DNA of 64,000 nucleotides from Paenibacillus sp. (GTDB lineage Bacteria > Bacillota > Bacilli > Paenibacillales > Paenibacillaceae): positions 124,001-188,000 of the forward strand of contig JAILZT010000005.1 of NCBI GenBank assembly GCA_023512345.1, given 5' to 3'. This document shows positions 44,323-54,470 of the stretch, piece by piece (position 1 is the first letter of the stretch; each line of letters begins with the position of its first letter). The notes beneath the pieces were generated by a model that ran no database searches, was not told where the DNA came from, and worked only from the letters and a program-made list of their open reading frames with translations. Position numbers and translations under genes: made by a program.

Positions 44323-45216
44323 TCATCCCCCCTGATTGAAACTCTCGTCCGAAATCGACTGTACCAGCGCATTTGCCATAATGATTCCAGCACTCTTGGG
44401 AGCAACAATTCCTGGAAGGCCCGGAGCCAATATCGCTTTTATTCCTCTTTTCTCTGCATAGCGAAAATCACAACCGCCAGGTGCAGAGGCAAGATCGATA
44501 ATGACACAGTGCCGGGATACTCGTGATAGAACTTGAGCGGTTATGATCATACCTGGAATTGTATTGAATATTAGATCAGCATCTGGCACATGCAGTAATA
44601 AGTTTTCTGTCATAAAAGGTTTCCAGCCCATTTCCTCCGCACGTGCATAATGCTCCTGCCTCCTAACCCCCACCTTAACAGTGGAACCCAGACCTTGCAG
44701 GCTTCTTGCCATTGTGAATCCAGTTCTCCCCATGCCTAGCACCATAGATGTAGATCCATGAATGGTAAAATCAGTATTCTCAATAGCCAGTACCAATGCT
44801 CCCTCTGCGGTTGGAATAGAATTATAAATGGCAACATCGTCACGATCCAATAATTCCACCAGCTTGAGTTTATATTTGGTGCATAGCTGGCTTAAGTATT
44901 CTTTTGCCATACCGGTATACACTACACAATGGTCCGGCAAGGCCGCAGCATGTTCATCCAGCAATTGGAGATGCTGAGTGGAAAACATAGCTTTAATATT
45001 TCCTTCGTCATCGCATCCTACCGTAGGCAGCACTAGAACATCTGCGTTACTCAGCAACTCAGCAGTCATCAATTCCAGGCTGACTCCTTCACATGGAGCC
45101 TCCCATTTATCGAATCCGGCAGCGCTTACTGTAGCATCCAATTCCACACACTTTCGAATAACTTCAAACTGTCTTGCGTCCCCACCCAGGAAGACGATCC
45201 TGACGCCAGTAAGCAT
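44323..45216 (-). CDS. dpaA: Dipicolinate synthase subunit A
   Basis: NAD(P)-binding subunit (297 residues) with an N-terminal DpaA-specific domain (GVRIVFLGGDARQFEVIR) and a Rossmann domain with VLGMGRTGFTMARSLQGLG (about 157-175). The ATG at 45216 has AAAGGAG 12 bases upstream; the TTG at 45237 overlaps that site and is rejected. First gene of the five-gene dipicolinate/diaminopimelate operon. Confidence 0.96.
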   Translation of the reverse strand: MLTGVRIVFLGGDARQFEVIRKCVELDATVSAAGFDKWEAPCEGVSLELMTAELLSNADVLVLPTVGCDDEGNIKAMFSTQHLQLLDEHAAALPDHCVVYTGMAKEYLSQLCTKYKLKLVELLDRDDVAIYNSIPTAEGALVLAIENTDFTIHGSTSMVLGMGRTGFTMARSLQGLGSTVKVGVRRQEHYARAEEMGWKPFMTENLLLHVPDADLIFNTIPGMIITAQVLSRVSRHCVIIDLASAPGGCDFRYAEKRGIKAILAPGLPGIVAPKSAGIIMANALVQSISDESFNQGG

Positions 45217-45322
45217 AAGGGATGACGCTCCTTTCAACTAACACTCTCGACTATAAATCATCTTATGCCGTGGGCTGCGAATGGGTGAACGTTGGTCAGC
45301 AAGAGACAAATACCTTCAAGCA

Positions 45323-45372
45323 CAAAAAAAAAGCCTGCGGTTTATGCCTAATTGGCATACTCCGCAAGCTTT
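45323..45372 (-). terminator. Terminator of dut
   Basis: A long stem (AAAGCTTGCGG..TATGCC with GGCATA..CCGCAGGCTTT) followed by nine T on the minus strand. Confidence 0.92.
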
Positions 45373-45383
45373 GTAACATTCAA

Positions 45384-45836
45384 CTATTTCCCTGTATGAC
45401 CGAATCCTCCGGCACCGCGCACCGTATCCGACAGTTGTTCCACCTGGGCCATTGTCACAGCGGGTACGGCCTGAAATACCATTTGGGCAATACGTTCATT
45501 GCGGCAAATGGCAAATGGCTCCTGGCCCAGATTAATTAATAGAACCTTGATTTCTCCACGGTAATCGGCATCAATAGTACCCGGTGTATTGAGACAAGTT
45601 ATGCCATGCTTCAGTGCCAAACCACTGCGCGGGCGTATCTGTGCTTCTAATCCATCCGGCATTGCCAACGCTATTCCTGTCGGGATTAAGGCGCGTTGTC
45701 CAGGAGCGAGCACTACCTCACCCTCAACCGCTGCGAACAGGTCATACCCTGAGGCCTGCTCTGACATTTTGCGAGGCAGGAACACTTCTTCATTTCCAGG
45801 AAGTTTATTAATTTGTACGTAATAAGACAAGATCAT
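45384..45836 (-). CDS. dut: dUTP diphosphatase
   Basis: Trimeric dUTPase of about 150 residues. The five motifs are present: [35 protein letters not shown] and the C-terminal [10 protein letters not shown] arm. The ATG at 45836 is only two bases from AAGGAGAG, so TTG at 45830 may be the real start. It overlaps the mlpA 3' end by up to 29 bases. Placement between mlpA and dpaA replaces the ymxH gene seen in B. subtilis. Confidence 0.95.
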   Translation of the reverse strand: MILSYYVQINKLPGNEEVFLPRKMSEQASGYDLFAAVEGEVVLAPGQRALIPTGIALAMPDGLEAQIRPRSGLALKHGITCLNTPGTIDADYRGEIKVLLINLGQEPFAICRNERIAQMVFQAVPAVTMAQVEQLSDTVRGAGGFGHTGK

Positions 45837-47073
45837 CTCTCCTTACTTTACTCATTACTTTATCAGACGAACCCACCATAGCCACTGCTAGCGGCTCAGC
45901 AAACATATGAGTCAGCACCATATCTATATCCTCCATGGTAACTTCCCCTATCTTGGTAATCATATCATCAAGTGTATTATGTCTTCCCAGCATCAGCTCA
46001 TTTTTGCCGATCCTGTTCATACGACTGCTTGTGCTCTCCAAACTGAGAATCAAGCTGCCTTTAAGCTGTTCCTTGCCCTTTTTCAGTTCGTCTTCGCTTA
46101 GGCCCTTCTCAGCAAGTTCATGCATCATCTGTTTCGTCAGTTCCATAACATCCTTGGTCTGTTTCGGTGCAGTACCTGCATAGACAGTAAACAGACCACT
46201 GTCTGCCTGAGAGCTGTGATAGGAATATACAGAATAAGCTAAACCACGCTTTTCACGGATTTCCTGAAACATACGAGAACTCATCCCGCCGCCTATAGCA
46301 TTATTAAGCAATACCATTGCATATTGAAGGGGATCACCTGTACGGACACCCGGAAGGGAAAGACAAATATGATTTTGTTCTGTCTTTTTACGATGAAATC
46401 TTAAATCACCTCGAAACTCCGGAGGTGTTAAGACAGCAGACGTTCCATGATTATCAAACGATCCAAAATGCTTCTCCAGCAGCTCGACAAGCCCGTCGTT
46501 AATATTACCCGCCACACTGATAACTGTGTTCTCAATAGTATATTGATCCTTCATATACGCGCGAAGATGGTCCGGCGTCATATCCATGAGTCGTTCTTTA
46601 AGCCCTAGAATGGTAAAGGCCAGCGGATGATCTCCATAGGCGGCCTCACACATCAGGTCATGTACTAAATCATCAGGCGTATCCTCGCACATCGCGATTT
46701 CCTCGAGAATAACGTTTTTTTCCTTTTTCAGCTCCTCCGCATCCATCTGTGAACGGAAAAACATATCGGAAAGCATATCGATGGCAATCGGTAAATGCTC
46801 GTCCAGCACTTTAGCATAATAGCAAGTGTATTCCTTTGACGTAAACGCATTAACATTTCCACCAATGGCATCAAACTGCTCAGCAATATCCTTGGCACTG
46901 AAACGGTCGGTACCCTTAAAAAGCATATGTTCAACAAAATGAGAAATCCCGTTATTCTCAAGATGTTCATTTCTTGACCCTGTTCTGACCCAAATTCCGA
47001 AGGAGACGGAACGTCCAGTAGGGATTTTCTCCATTACGACTCGCAGTCCGTTGGATAGCACTATTTTTTCCAC
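45808..47073 (-). CDS. mlpA: M16 zinc protease MlpA/YmxG
   Basis: A 421-residue processing-peptidase-like M16 enzyme. Zinc motif [10 protein letters not shown] (HxxEH, about 45-49) and the distal Glu in EEIAMCED are present, with the family's [11 protein letters not shown] in the second half. Cytosolic. The start is GTG at 47073 behind AGGAGG. Same neighbours (ylxY, pnp) as in B. subtilis. Confidence 0.94.
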   Translation of the reverse strand: MEKIVLSNGLRVVMEKIPTGRSVSFGIWVRTGSRNEHLENNGISHFVEHMLFKGTDRFSAKDIAEQFDAIGGNVNAFTSKEYTCYYAKVLDEHLPIAIDMLSDMFFRSQMDAEELKKEKNVILEEIAMCEDTPDDLVHDLMCEAAYGDHPLAFTILGLKERLMDMTPDHLRAYMKDQYTIENTVISVAGNINDGLVELLEKHFGSFDNHGTSAVLTPPEFRGDLRFHRKKTEQNHICLSLPGVRTGDPLQYAMVLLNNAIGGGMSSRMFQEIREKRGLAYSVYSYHSSQADSGLFTVYAGTAPKQTKDVMELTKQMMHELAEKGLSEDELKKGKEQLKGSLILSLESTSSRMNRIGKNELMLGRHNTLDDMITKIGEVTMEDIDMVLTHMFAEPLAVAMVGSSDKVMSKVRRDDLVLLRTN

Positions 47074-47131
47074 TTAAAGTCCTCCTGGCGTAGCCCTGTT
47101 TCTTTCTACAGTTATAACAGAATTAGATCTC

Positions 47132-48121
47132 TCACTCAACCTTAGAGGGCATCAGGCGCTCTGATGACAACGTTTGGCTAACTGTACCTAGTGTCAATCC
47201 TTTGGCCTTAATCCCTTGGATCATGCCTCTAAGTGCTTTGGATGACGATGAGGTAGGATGCATCAATATTAGAAATCCCGGTTCCACTTTTGCAGTGATT
47301 TTGGCTACTACAGACTCAGGAGTTGGTTTACGCCAATCCACTGTATCCAGCGTCCACAGCACTGTTTTTAATCCGAGACCGCTCGCAATATCGACTGTTT
47401 CCTGATCATAATCACCTGAAGGAGGAGCAAACCATTGATTAGTAACACCCATTTTCTCCAAAAGTGTTCGAGTTTTAACGATTTCAAGAGTGGCTCTTTC
47501 CTTACTCAATGTACTCATTTGCGGGTGGGTATACGCATGGTTCTCCAGTTCATGCCCACGTTTCAGCATTTCTGCAGCAAGATCCGGGTTATGGCTCAAC
47601 CAACTACCGTCCAGAAAAAACGTAACCTTGACCCGCTCCTCATCCAAAATATCAAGCATAGGTACAATATACTCATTTCCCCACGCTACATTAATCATGA
47701 AGGATACCATCGGTTTGTTCGGGTTCCCACGATAAATGGGGTGTGCGCCCAAATCATTCAGAGATACTGACGGCTGAGTCTGTCTGTACACATACTTTAT
47801 TTCCATTTCGGATGTCGCTAATTGAGATTTTTGGTATGTAGCCTCAACATCTATCTCCACCCCGTTGTAGCCCGGGATTGCTTTCCAAATCCTATCCACT
47901 ACAGCATTTACCGGAGGAGACTTGAGCTCAACTGCCTTGGCCTCAATTACTTTACGTATTTTTTCTTGAGCTTCATTACTCGACAAATTGACCCAAACGG
48001 TTTCGGTTTCACCCTGTGATGAAATGTGCTGAAGCATATTTTTAACTGGCCCTCTACTGCTTCCAATTCCGATTACGATAGTTATGCAGGCCAGCACAAC
48101 TGCCGTCTTCTCCAACTTCAT
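47132..48121 (-). CDS. ylxY: Polysaccharide deacetylase-like sporulation protein YlxY
   Basis: A 329-residue exported NodB-fold protein with an N-terminal signal/anchor (MKLEKTAVVLACITIVIGIG). The usual TFDDG motif reads MINVAWGNE, so the catalytic Asp is missing, while the metal His pair (ELENHAYTHPQM) and the PPSGDYD motif remain. YlxY of B. subtilis shows the same change at this point as I recall it, suggesting altered or no deacetylase activity. Located between pnp and mlpA. Confidence 0.9.
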   Translation of the reverse strand: MKLEKTAVVLACITIVIGIGSSRGPVKNMLQHISSQGETETVWVNLSSNEAQEKIRKVIEAKAVELKSPPVNAVVDRIWKAIPGYNGVEIDVEATYQKSQLATSEMEIKYVYRQTQPSVSLNDLGAHPIYRGNPNKPMVSFMINVAWGNEYIVPMLDILDEERVKVTFFLDGSWLSHNPDLAAEMLKRGHELENHAYTHPQMSTLSKERATLEIVKTRTLLEKMGVTNQWFAPPSGDYDQETVDIASGLGLKTVLWTLDTVDWRKPTPESVVAKITAKVEPGFLILMHPTSSSSKALRGMIQGIKAKGLTLGTVSQTLSSERLMPSKVE

Positions 48122-48278
48122 AGAAGCTTCCCTCCCCGGCAGAAACGGTAAACCGTCCCTTTCACGTTGAGGGGACGCTTTGTCCCAACCTATGATTTAA
48201 ATGAGAGAATTATGCATATGACCAATCCTATCCCGCATACCTTATGAATAACGAGAGTTATTTCATTTTTAATATTAA

Positions 48279-48315
48279 AAAAAGAGCCAGAGCGTAATCG
48301 CTTCTGTCTCTTTTC
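48279..48315 (-). terminator. Terminator of pnp
   Basis: AAAAGAG(C)CAGAGCG/CGCTTCTG(T)CTCTTTT stem followed by T-rich sequence on the minus strand. Confidence 0.8.
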
Positions 48316-48355
48316 AGAACTATACCTAGGCGGTTCGTCGCTTAAGTAGGAGTTT

Positions 48356-50458
48356 TTACGCTTTTGCTCCGCTTTCGGAGGTCAGCACAGCTTTACGGGA
48401 CAGGTTGACACGGCCCTGTGGGTCGATTTCAGTTACTTTTACAGTAATAGTGTCGCCAATAGCAACTACATCCTCAACTTTTGCTACGCGCTCTGTGGAG
48501 AGCTGAGAGATATGCACCAATCCGTCTTTACCAGGGATCAGTTCGACAAATGCGCCGAATTTCTCAATACGTCTTACCGTACCCACGTAGATTTCGCCGA
48601 CTTGTACTTCACGCACAATGCCTTCGATGATTGTACGAGCTTTTTGGATCATTTCCTCGTTGGAAGAACCAATGAAGACACGACCATCCTGCTCGATGTC
48701 AATTTTCACGCCGGTCTCTTCGATGATCTTATTAATAATCTTACCGCCAGCACCGATAACATCACGGATCTTGTCTGGATTAATATTAATAATAATGATC
48801 TTAGGAGCATATTTGGACAAATTAGGTCTTGGCTCAGAAATGGATTCAAGCATTTTACCCAAGATGAACATACGTCCTTCTTTAGCCTGCTGCAAAGCAT
48901 CTTGCAAGATCTGACGGTCGATACCAGCAATCTTAATGTCCATTTGAATCGCTGTAACACCCTCAGCTGTACCTGCTACTTTGAAGTCCATATCGCCAAG
49001 GTGATCTTCCATACCTTGAATATCTGTCAGGATTGACACATGCTCTCCATCCTTAATCAGACCCATAGCTACACCGGCAACAGGTGCCTTAATAGGTACC
49101 CCTGCATCCATCATAGCCAGAATGCTCGCACAGATACTTGCTTGGGAAGTTGAACCATTAGACTCAATAGCCTCGGAAACGAGACGAATGGTGTATGGGA
49201 ATTCGGTTTCACTAGGAATAACCTTAGACAACGCGCGTTCACCCAGTGCTCCATGTCCAATTTCACGACGTCCTGGCGGACGAAGCGGACGGGCTTCCCC
49301 TACGCTGAACGGAGGAAAGTTATAATGGTGCATGAATCGTTTTGTTTCGGCAAGATCAATACCGTCAAGAATTTGCACATCGCCAAGTGCACCTAGTGTA
49401 CATACACTAAGTACTTGTGTTTGACCACGTGTGAACAGACCGGAACCGTGAGTACGTGGCAACAGGTTAGTGTCACATTCAATCGGACGAATCTCATCAA
49501 GCTTACGGCCATCTGGACGAACCTTATCATGAGTTATAAGACGTCTAACTTCTTCTTTAACGATATCGTGAAGAACTTCCTTAACATCCTTTAGAAGTTC
49601 AGGTGTTTCTATGTATTTCTCTACGAAATACGCAACAGTTTCATTGTTAACTACATCAATAGCTTCTTGACGGGCATGCTTTTCAGCAATTTTGACAGCT
49701 TCTACAAGACGGCTTTCTGACATAGCACGAACATCAGCATTTACTTCAGCATTTACCGTATGCAGTTTCACAGCCATTTTTTCTTTACCGGCAAGTTTAA
49801 CCAGCTCTTCAATCATAGCTACAATTTTGCGGATTTCATCATGTCCAAACATAATAGCTTCAAGCATAATATCTTCTGTTAATTCATTGGCTTCTGCTTC
49901 CACCATCATGATGGCTTCTTTAGTACCTGCAACAACCAAATACATATCACTCACAGCTTGCTGAGCAATATCTGGATTGATCACGAACTCACCATTAACC
50001 CGGCCTACAGCCACGCCGCCAATGGGTCCGTCAAAAGGAACATCAGAAATACTAAGTGAAGCAGAAGTACCGATCATTGCTGCAATTTCCGGGGTGCAGT
50101 CTTGGTCTACGCTCATAACCATGTTCATGACTTGAACATCATTACGGAAACCTTCCGGGAACAGAGGACGTATAGGACGGTCAGTCAACCGGCTCGAAAG
50201 AATAGCTTTTTCACTCGGTCTACCTTCACGTTTGATAAATCCGCCGGGAATTTTACCTACTGCATAAAGTCTTTCCTCATAGTTGACTGTAAGCGGAAAG
50301 AAATCCAAATCCTTAGGTTCTTTGGAAGCTGTAACTGTACATAATACTGAAGTATCTCCATAACGCACCATAACTGCTGCGTTTGCCTGCTTAGCTAAGC
50401 GGCCTGTTTCCAGTACAAGGCGTCTTCCACCTAGCTGCATTTCAACACGTTGTTCCAT
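48356..50458 (-). CDS. pnp: Polyribonucleotide nucleotidyltransferase (PNPase)
   Basis: 3'-5' phosphorolytic exoribonuclease. The 700-residue protein has two RNase PH domains (about 5-230 and 310-545), with [16 protein letters not shown] at the start of the second, a KH domain ([20 protein letters not shown], about 555-574) and an S1 domain ([20 protein letters not shown], about 620-639). Length is standard. AAGGAGGGAATTT precedes the ATG. The upstream leader has hairpins that could mediate autoregulation. Confidence 0.98.
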   Translation of the reverse strand: MEQRVEMQLGGRRLVLETGRLAKQANAAVMVRYGDTSVLCTVTASKEPKDLDFFPLTVNYEERLYAVGKIPGGFIKREGRPSEKAILSSRLTDRPIRPLFPEGFRNDVQVMNMVMSVDQDCTPEIAAMIGTSASLSISDVPFDGPIGGVAVGRVNGEFVINPDIAQQAVSDMYLVVAGTKEAIMMVEAEANELTEDIMLEAIMFGHDEIRKIVAMIEELVKLAGKEKMAVKLHTVNAEVNADVRAMSESRLVEAVKIAEKHARQEAIDVVNNETVAYFVEKYIETPELLKDVKEVLHDIVKEEVRRLITHDKVRPDGRKLDEIRPIECDTNLLPRTHGSGLFTRGQTQVLSVCTLGALGDVQILDGIDLAETKRFMHHYNFPPFSVGEARPLRPPGRREIGHGALGERALSKVIPSETEFPYTIRLVSEAIESNGSTSQASICASILAMMDAGVPIKAPVAGVAMGLIKDGEHVSILTDIQGMEDHLGDMDFKVAGTAEGVTAIQMDIKIAGIDRQILQDALQQAKEGRMFILGKMLESISEPRPNLSKYAPKIIIININPDKIRDVIGAGGKIINKIIEETGVKIDIEQDGRVFIGSSNEEMIQKARTIIEGIVREVQVGEIYVGTVRRIEKFGAFVELIPGKDGLVHISQLSTERVAKVEDVVAIGDTITVKVTEIDPQGRVNLSRKAVLTSESGAKA

Positions 50459-50482
50459 AAATTCCCTCCTTGAATGTAAGTA

Positions 50483-50626
50483 AACCCGCTCTTTAATAAA
50501 GCAGGTTCATATTTATTTAATTGGTAAGGCTTCGTTGATGTGATCTGTCCAGTGAAGGACACTTTCCGAATCTTTATAATACAAGCAAAAACGGCCTGGC
50601 CTCATTTGAGAAGTAGCAGCCGTTAT
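50483..50626 (-). promoter_or_regulatory. Leader hairpins upstream of pnp
   Basis: On the minus strand there are two structures: AACGGC/GCCGTT followed by TTTTGC (50587-50626), a weak terminator or attenuator, and AACCTGCTTTA/TAAAGAGCGGGTT (50483-50508) ending 25 bases before the pnp ATG. No gene is visible in this gap. Confidence 0.4.
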
Positions 50627-50695
50627 ATGCGAATAATATTATCTTGCCCAAGTTTAGAAGTTGTTCTCACAAGAAATATAATACCCTTATTTTCA

Positions 50696-50762
50696 AAAAG
50701 CAACCCGGTTGTCCCCGTTGTCGCTCCGAGAAGGACATACGGTAAACAACCAGGCTGCTTTA
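50696..50762 (-). terminator. Terminator of rpsO
   Basis: AAAGCAGCCTGGTTGT pairs with ACAACCGGGTTGCTTT across a large loop, followed by five T on the minus strand. Confidence 0.75.
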
Positions 50763-50781
50763 AGGGTAATCTTATCGATTA

Positions 50782-51051
50782 TTAACGACGCAATCCGAGT
50801 CTTTCGATCAGAGCGCTGTAACGTCTGATGTCTTTATTCTTCAAATACGCCAGCAATTTACGACGTTGTCCAACCATCTTCAGCAATCCACGACGAGAAT
50901 GATGATCCTTCTTGTGTGTGCGCAAGTGGTCAGTCAAATTAACGATGTTCTCCGTAAGGATAGCAACTTGCACCTCAGGGGATCCTGTATCGGATTCGTG
51001 AGTTTTGTGCTCGTCAATCAATTGGTGTTTACGTTCTTGAGTCAATGCCAT
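50782..51051 (-). CDS. rpsO: 30S ribosomal protein S15
   Basis: An 89-residue primary 16S-rRNA-binding protein with the signature [20 protein letters not shown] and [23 protein letters not shown] 51051 ([10 protein letters not shown]) lies behind AAGGAGGTGAATAGG; the 14-codon extension is rejected. Between ribF and pnp as in most Bacillota. Confidence 0.98.
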   Translation of the reverse strand: MALTQERKHQLIDEHKTHESDTGSPEVQVAILTENIVNLTDHLRTHKKDHHSRRGLLKMVGQRRKLLAYLKNKDIRRYSALIERLGLRR

Positions 51052-51065
51052 CCTATTCACCTCCT

Positions 51066-51115
51066 TCAATATAATCGCCAGTAGCCTCGTCACCGTCGGT
51101 GAGATCGAATAACCA
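51066..51115 (-). promoter_or_regulatory. Candidate autoregulatory leader of rpsO
   Basis: On the minus strand the hairpin TCACCGACGGTGA and the sequence GAGGCTACTGGCGATT lie directly before the ribosome site. S15 represses its own mRNA through leader structures in several bacteria; the fold here has not been computed. Confidence 0.35.
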
Positions 51116-51201
51116 AGCTAAGGTTCTATTTGTTGCCTTTCAGCAACGTTTATCAGTATAGCACCTTACAAGGTAAAAGTAAATGTCCTGTCCAACGTTG
51201 T

Positions 51202-52149
51202 TTATTTACTGTCTTGTAAGATCTTTTTGGCAGTCTCAGCATCAGCGCTAATCTGGTCTACCAAAGCCTGAATGGAGTCAAATTTACGCTCCGGCCGGAT
51301 GTAGGAAACCAATTCCACAGTTAACTGCAGGCCATATAAATCCCCGTTAAAATCAAATAAGTGCACCTCAAAACTCGGAGTAGTTTCCCCTTCGTGAAAA
51401 GTAGGCTTAACGCCCACATTCATAACACCCGGCAGAACCTGCTCATTATGGAAAGCGCGCACAGCATACACACCTTTTGCAGGTATGACAAAATGGTCCT
51501 CCAATTGAAGATTCGCTGTAGGGAATCCAATTGTACGTCCCCGTTTCTCACCATGCACCACAGTTCCTCGCAAATGATAACAGCGGCCAAACCAGGAGTT
51601 GGCGAGTTCTAGTTCGCCGAATTGAAGACTTCTACGAATTCCCGAGCTGCTCACCTTCTGTCCATCAAGAAGGAATGGAGGGACTGTCTCCACATCCATA
51701 ACTCCCTGTCCCAGCTCTCGCAGCATATCAGCATCACCCTCACCTCTATAACCGAAGCGGAAATCAAATCCGATCACTGCTGTTACAAGTTGAAGCGGAA
51801 GCAGCATGCCGGAAACAAAGTTTTGCGGGCTTACTCTAGAAAGCTGCTCGTTAAACTCAATAATATACAGAATATCGACACCCATTTGGTCAAGAATCTT
51901 CTGCTTGTCTGTAGGAGGTGTCAAATATCCATCATAATCACCCTTGCCCATAACGTCTTTAGGATGGGGATGAAACGTTATCACTGCAGCAGTGACACCC
52001 TTTTGGCGTGCCAGAGCTACAGCTGATTTAATAACGCTGGCATGTCCACGGTGCAGGCCATCAAACTGTCCGAGAGCAGCCACTTGGGGCTTTCCCCATT
52101 CAGAAGCGTTCTCTGGCGATATAGGATAGGTTAACGTTACGGTTCTCAC
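51202..52149 (-). CDS. ribF: Bifunctional riboflavin kinase/FAD synthetase
   Basis: Makes FMN and FAD. A 315-residue protein with an N-terminal adenylyltransferase (GQFDGLHRGHASVI, FDFRFGYRGEGD) and a C-terminal riboflavin kinase (GEKRGRTIGFPTANLQ, PGVMNVGVKPTF, EVHLFDFNGDLYG). I choose GTG 52149 behind AGGTGAG; the TTG at 52167 overlaps that site. Confidence 0.96.
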   Translation of the reverse strand: MRTVTLTYPISPENASEWGKPQVAALGQFDGLHRGHASVIKSAVALARQKGVTAAVITFHPHPKDVMGKGDYDGYLTPPTDKQKILDQMGVDILYIIEFNEQLSRVSPQNFVSGMLLPLQLVTAVIGFDFRFGYRGEGDADMLRELGQGVMDVETVPPFLLDGQKVSSSGIRRSLQFGELELANSWFGRCYHLRGTVVHGEKRGRTIGFPTANLQLEDHFVIPAKGVYAVRAFHNEQVLPGVMNVGVKPTFHEGETTPSFEVHLFDFNGDLYGLQLTVELVSYIRPERKFDSIQALVDQISADAETAKKILQDSK

Positions 52150-52187
52150 GCTGTTTCTCACCTGCAATTCACTTTGTAAAATCAGTC

Positions 52188-53102
52188 TTAGACTTGAGCA
52201 AATACTTTGACCGGAGCAATCGCTCCGCCCTCTTCCAGCTCATAGATCCCAAGGAAAGTCCCTTGAAGATCATACAGTCGGAAGTGTCCGGCATGCTTAA
52301 CTTCAGGTGCAACAAAACGAGAAGAAAGTCGCTGTCCTTGTAGAGCAGATTTCCGCTTCTCCTCAAGCACCGTATGCATTGGCATATGAGCAATAGCTTG
52401 GTCTGCCGGTATAAGATGTTCTTCCAGCGTTCCCGCTTCACGATGCTCAGCAATCTCTTCCAAGGTTAAACAGTGATCAGCCGTTATGCCAGCCGACATA
52501 GTTCTCGTAAGCTTTACCATAACACCTGGAACTCCTAGCGCCTGTCCTATATCTACACAGAGTGTACGAATATAGGTCCCCTTGGAGCAAAGCGCACGGA
52601 AGGTTATATCAGGATACTTATCATTCCAGACCATATCCAGCATTTCAATTTCATAAATCTCCACTTCGCGGCTTTTGCGTTCTACTGTTTTTCCTTCTCG
52701 GGCCAGCTCATACAGCCGCTTGCCGTCGACTTTAACAGCGGAATACATAGGTGGTGTCTGGGAGATTACTCCAGAGAAAGTCTGAAGTGCTTCACGAACC
52801 TGTTCCTCAGTTACATGTACCTCTTCAACAGTTTCCATAATGGTCCCTGTTAAGTCCTCCGTATCACTAGACATTCCTAATCGGAGAGTAGCCACATATT
52901 CCTTAGGGAGTTCTTGAATATATTCTACAACACGTGTAGCTCGTCCTAGACAAAGCGGTAAAACACCCGTTACCTGCGGATCAAGCGTACCTGTATGGCC
53001 AATGCGCTTCATCCCGAGTATACGACGTGCCTTTGCAACAACATCATGTGAAGTAAAGCCCGCCGGTTTAAAGACAGCTAAGACACCCTCTAACTCACTC
53101 AT
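52188..53102 (-). CDS. truB: tRNA pseudouridine(55) synthase
   Basis: Modifies U55 in the T-loop of tRNAs. The 304-residue protein has the catalytic Asp motif HTGTLDPQVTGVLPLCLGRA, KEYVATLRLGMSSDTEDLTG and a C-terminal PUA-like domain. ATG 53102 (MSELEGVLAVFKPAGFTSH) lies behind AGGAGG and overlaps the nrnA stop by four bases (ATGA). The frame runs 86 codons further upstream but there it reads nonsense inside nrnA. Confidence 0.97.
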   Translation of the reverse strand: MSELEGVLAVFKPAGFTSHDVVAKARRILGMKRIGHTGTLDPQVTGVLPLCLGRATRVVEYIQELPKEYVATLRLGMSSDTEDLTGTIMETVEEVHVTEEQVREALQTFSGVISQTPPMYSAVKVDGKRLYELAREGKTVERKSREVEIYEIEMLDMVWNDKYPDITFRALCSKGTYIRTLCVDIGQALGVPGVMVKLTRTMSAGITADHCLTLEEIAEHREAGTLEEHLIPADQAIAHMPMHTVLEEKRKSALQGQRLSSRFVAPEVKHAGHFRLYDLQGTFLGIYELEEGGAIAPVKVFAQV

Positions 53103-54076
53103 AAGTACCGCCTTACCTCCTCGAGGATTTGCGGTATGACCTGCTCCAGAGGAGCCTCGATACGAGCACCTGCAGCACGGGTATGACCGCCTCCACCAAA
53201 GGTTTGGGCCAACGCAGCCACATCCACTTTGCCAGCGGAACGTAGACTGACCTTGACTGCACCATCGTGAATAACTTTGAACAGAATGCCGACTTCCACA
53301 CCGCGGATATTGCGGGGATAATTTACGATCCCCTCCAGATCCTCGTTTGCAGCTCCGCAATCAATCATGTCCTGGGGTGTAACATGAAGCCAAGCTATAT
53401 CTCCCTCAGAAGATAATTGCAAGGTATTCAATGCTCGATTCAATACCTTTACTTGAGCCAGTGTCATTTCTTCAAGAAGTGTTTCAGCTAGTTCAGGGCC
53501 ATTAACGCCTAGAGCCAACAGCTCAGAAACTGCAGACATTACCTTAGAAGAAGTATTGGAATAACGGAACCCACCAGTATCTGTTAGGAGCCCGGTATAG
53601 ATGGCTGTAGCAATATCTATATTCCATTCCACTTCGAATGTCTTGAGCAGATCGAACAGAATCTCTGCGGTTGCAGCGGCATCAGGCTTAATCAAGGTAA
53701 CAGAACCATAGCCATTATTAGTCGGGTGATGATCTATGTTTACGATAAGTGCATCCTCTGCGAAATATCGCTGCGTCTTACCCACGCGCTGAAAATCAGC
53801 ACAATCGACACAGATGACATTGCTGTATGGAGGCAATGGCTCGGCGATTGACATGTTAACAATTTCATCAGCATGCCATAAGTATTCCATCCTTGTAGGG
53901 ATTGGACCTTCATTAATCATAGTATATTTCTTGCCTAAACATGAGAGAAGCCAGCCCACCGCAAGGGTGGAACTGACTGCATCTCCGTCCGGCTGAACAT
54001 GCGACACTACAAGATAATCGTCGTGTTCCAGCAGAAACTTACGGGTCTGCTGGAGACTTTGTTCATAGCTCTGCAT
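53099..54076 (-). CDS. nrnA: DHH-family oligoribonuclease/pAp phosphatase NrnA
   Basis: Degrades short oligoribonucleotides and dephosphorylates 3'-phosphoadenosine 5'-phosphate. The 325-residue protein shows SHVQPDGDAVSSTLA, the DHH motif NIDHHPTNNGYG, GLLTDTGGFRYSNTS and the DHHA1-type GGGGHTRAAGARI. ATG 54076 (MQSYEQSLQQTRK) follows GGAGACGGCGA. Located between rbfA and truB, which is not the B. subtilis arrangement. Confidence 0.95.
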   Translation of the reverse strand: MQSYEQSLQQTRKFLLEHDDYLVVSHVQPDGDAVSSTLAVGWLLSCLGKKYTMINEGPIPTRMEYLWHADEIVNMSIAEPLPPYSNVICVDCADFQRVGKTQRYFAEDALIVNIDHHPTNNGYGSVTLIKPDAAATAEILFDLLKTFEVEWNIDIATAIYTGLLTDTGGFRYSNTSSKVMSAVSELLALGVNGPELAETLLEEMTLAQVKVLNRALNTLQLSSEGDIAWLHVTPQDMIDCGAANEDLEGIVNYPRNIRGVEVGILFKVIHDGAVKVSLRSAGKVDVAALAQTFGGGGHTRAAGARIEAPLEQVIPQILEEVRRYL

Positions 54077-54098
54077 TCGCCGTCTCCTTTTTAGTTGC

Positions 54099-54452
54099 CT
54101 AGCTTTCTTCGTTCTTCCCGATTTGTCCCAGCAGCTTTTCGATATGACTGCCGTAAGCAACAGACTCATCCGTCTTAAAGATTAGTTCCGGTGTATGCCG
54201 GAGACGGATGGCTTTGCCCAGCTCTGAGCGGAGAAAGCCATGGGCTTTCTCAATCGCCTTGAGCGACTCAACCTTTTGTTCTTCGTTCCCAAACACGCTT
54301 AGGTATACTTTAGCCTGCGACAGATCGTTAGTCACGTCTACGCCAGTTACAGTTACGAAACCAATGCGTGGGTCCTTAAGTTCTTTTTGAATAAGCAAAC
54401 TAAGTTCTTTCTTAATTTGTTCGCCTACACGTCCAGCTCTGATTTTAGACAT
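54099..54452 (-). CDS. rbfA: Ribosome-binding factor A
   Basis: A 117-residue KH-like protein needed for late 30S maturation and 16S 5' end processing. RAGRVGEQIKKELSLLIQKE and KAHGFLRSELGKAIRLRHTP are typical. ATG at 54452 lies behind GAGGTG, 18 bases after infB; no ylxP gene separates them. Confidence 0.97.
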   Translation of the reverse strand: MSKIRAGRVGEQIKKELSLLIQKELKDPRIGFVTVTGVDVTNDLSQAKVYLSVFGNEEQKVESLKAIEKAHGFLRSELGKAIRLRHTPELIFKTDESVAYGSHIEKLLGQIGKNEES

Positions 54453-54470
54453 TTGTGTTCACCTCTTTGC

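Noticed and set aside
53103..53360. 86-residue N-terminal extension of TruB
   Set aside because: It is out-of-frame reading of the 3' end of nrnA, Cys/Ser/Arg-rich; the real start has AGGAGG at 53102.
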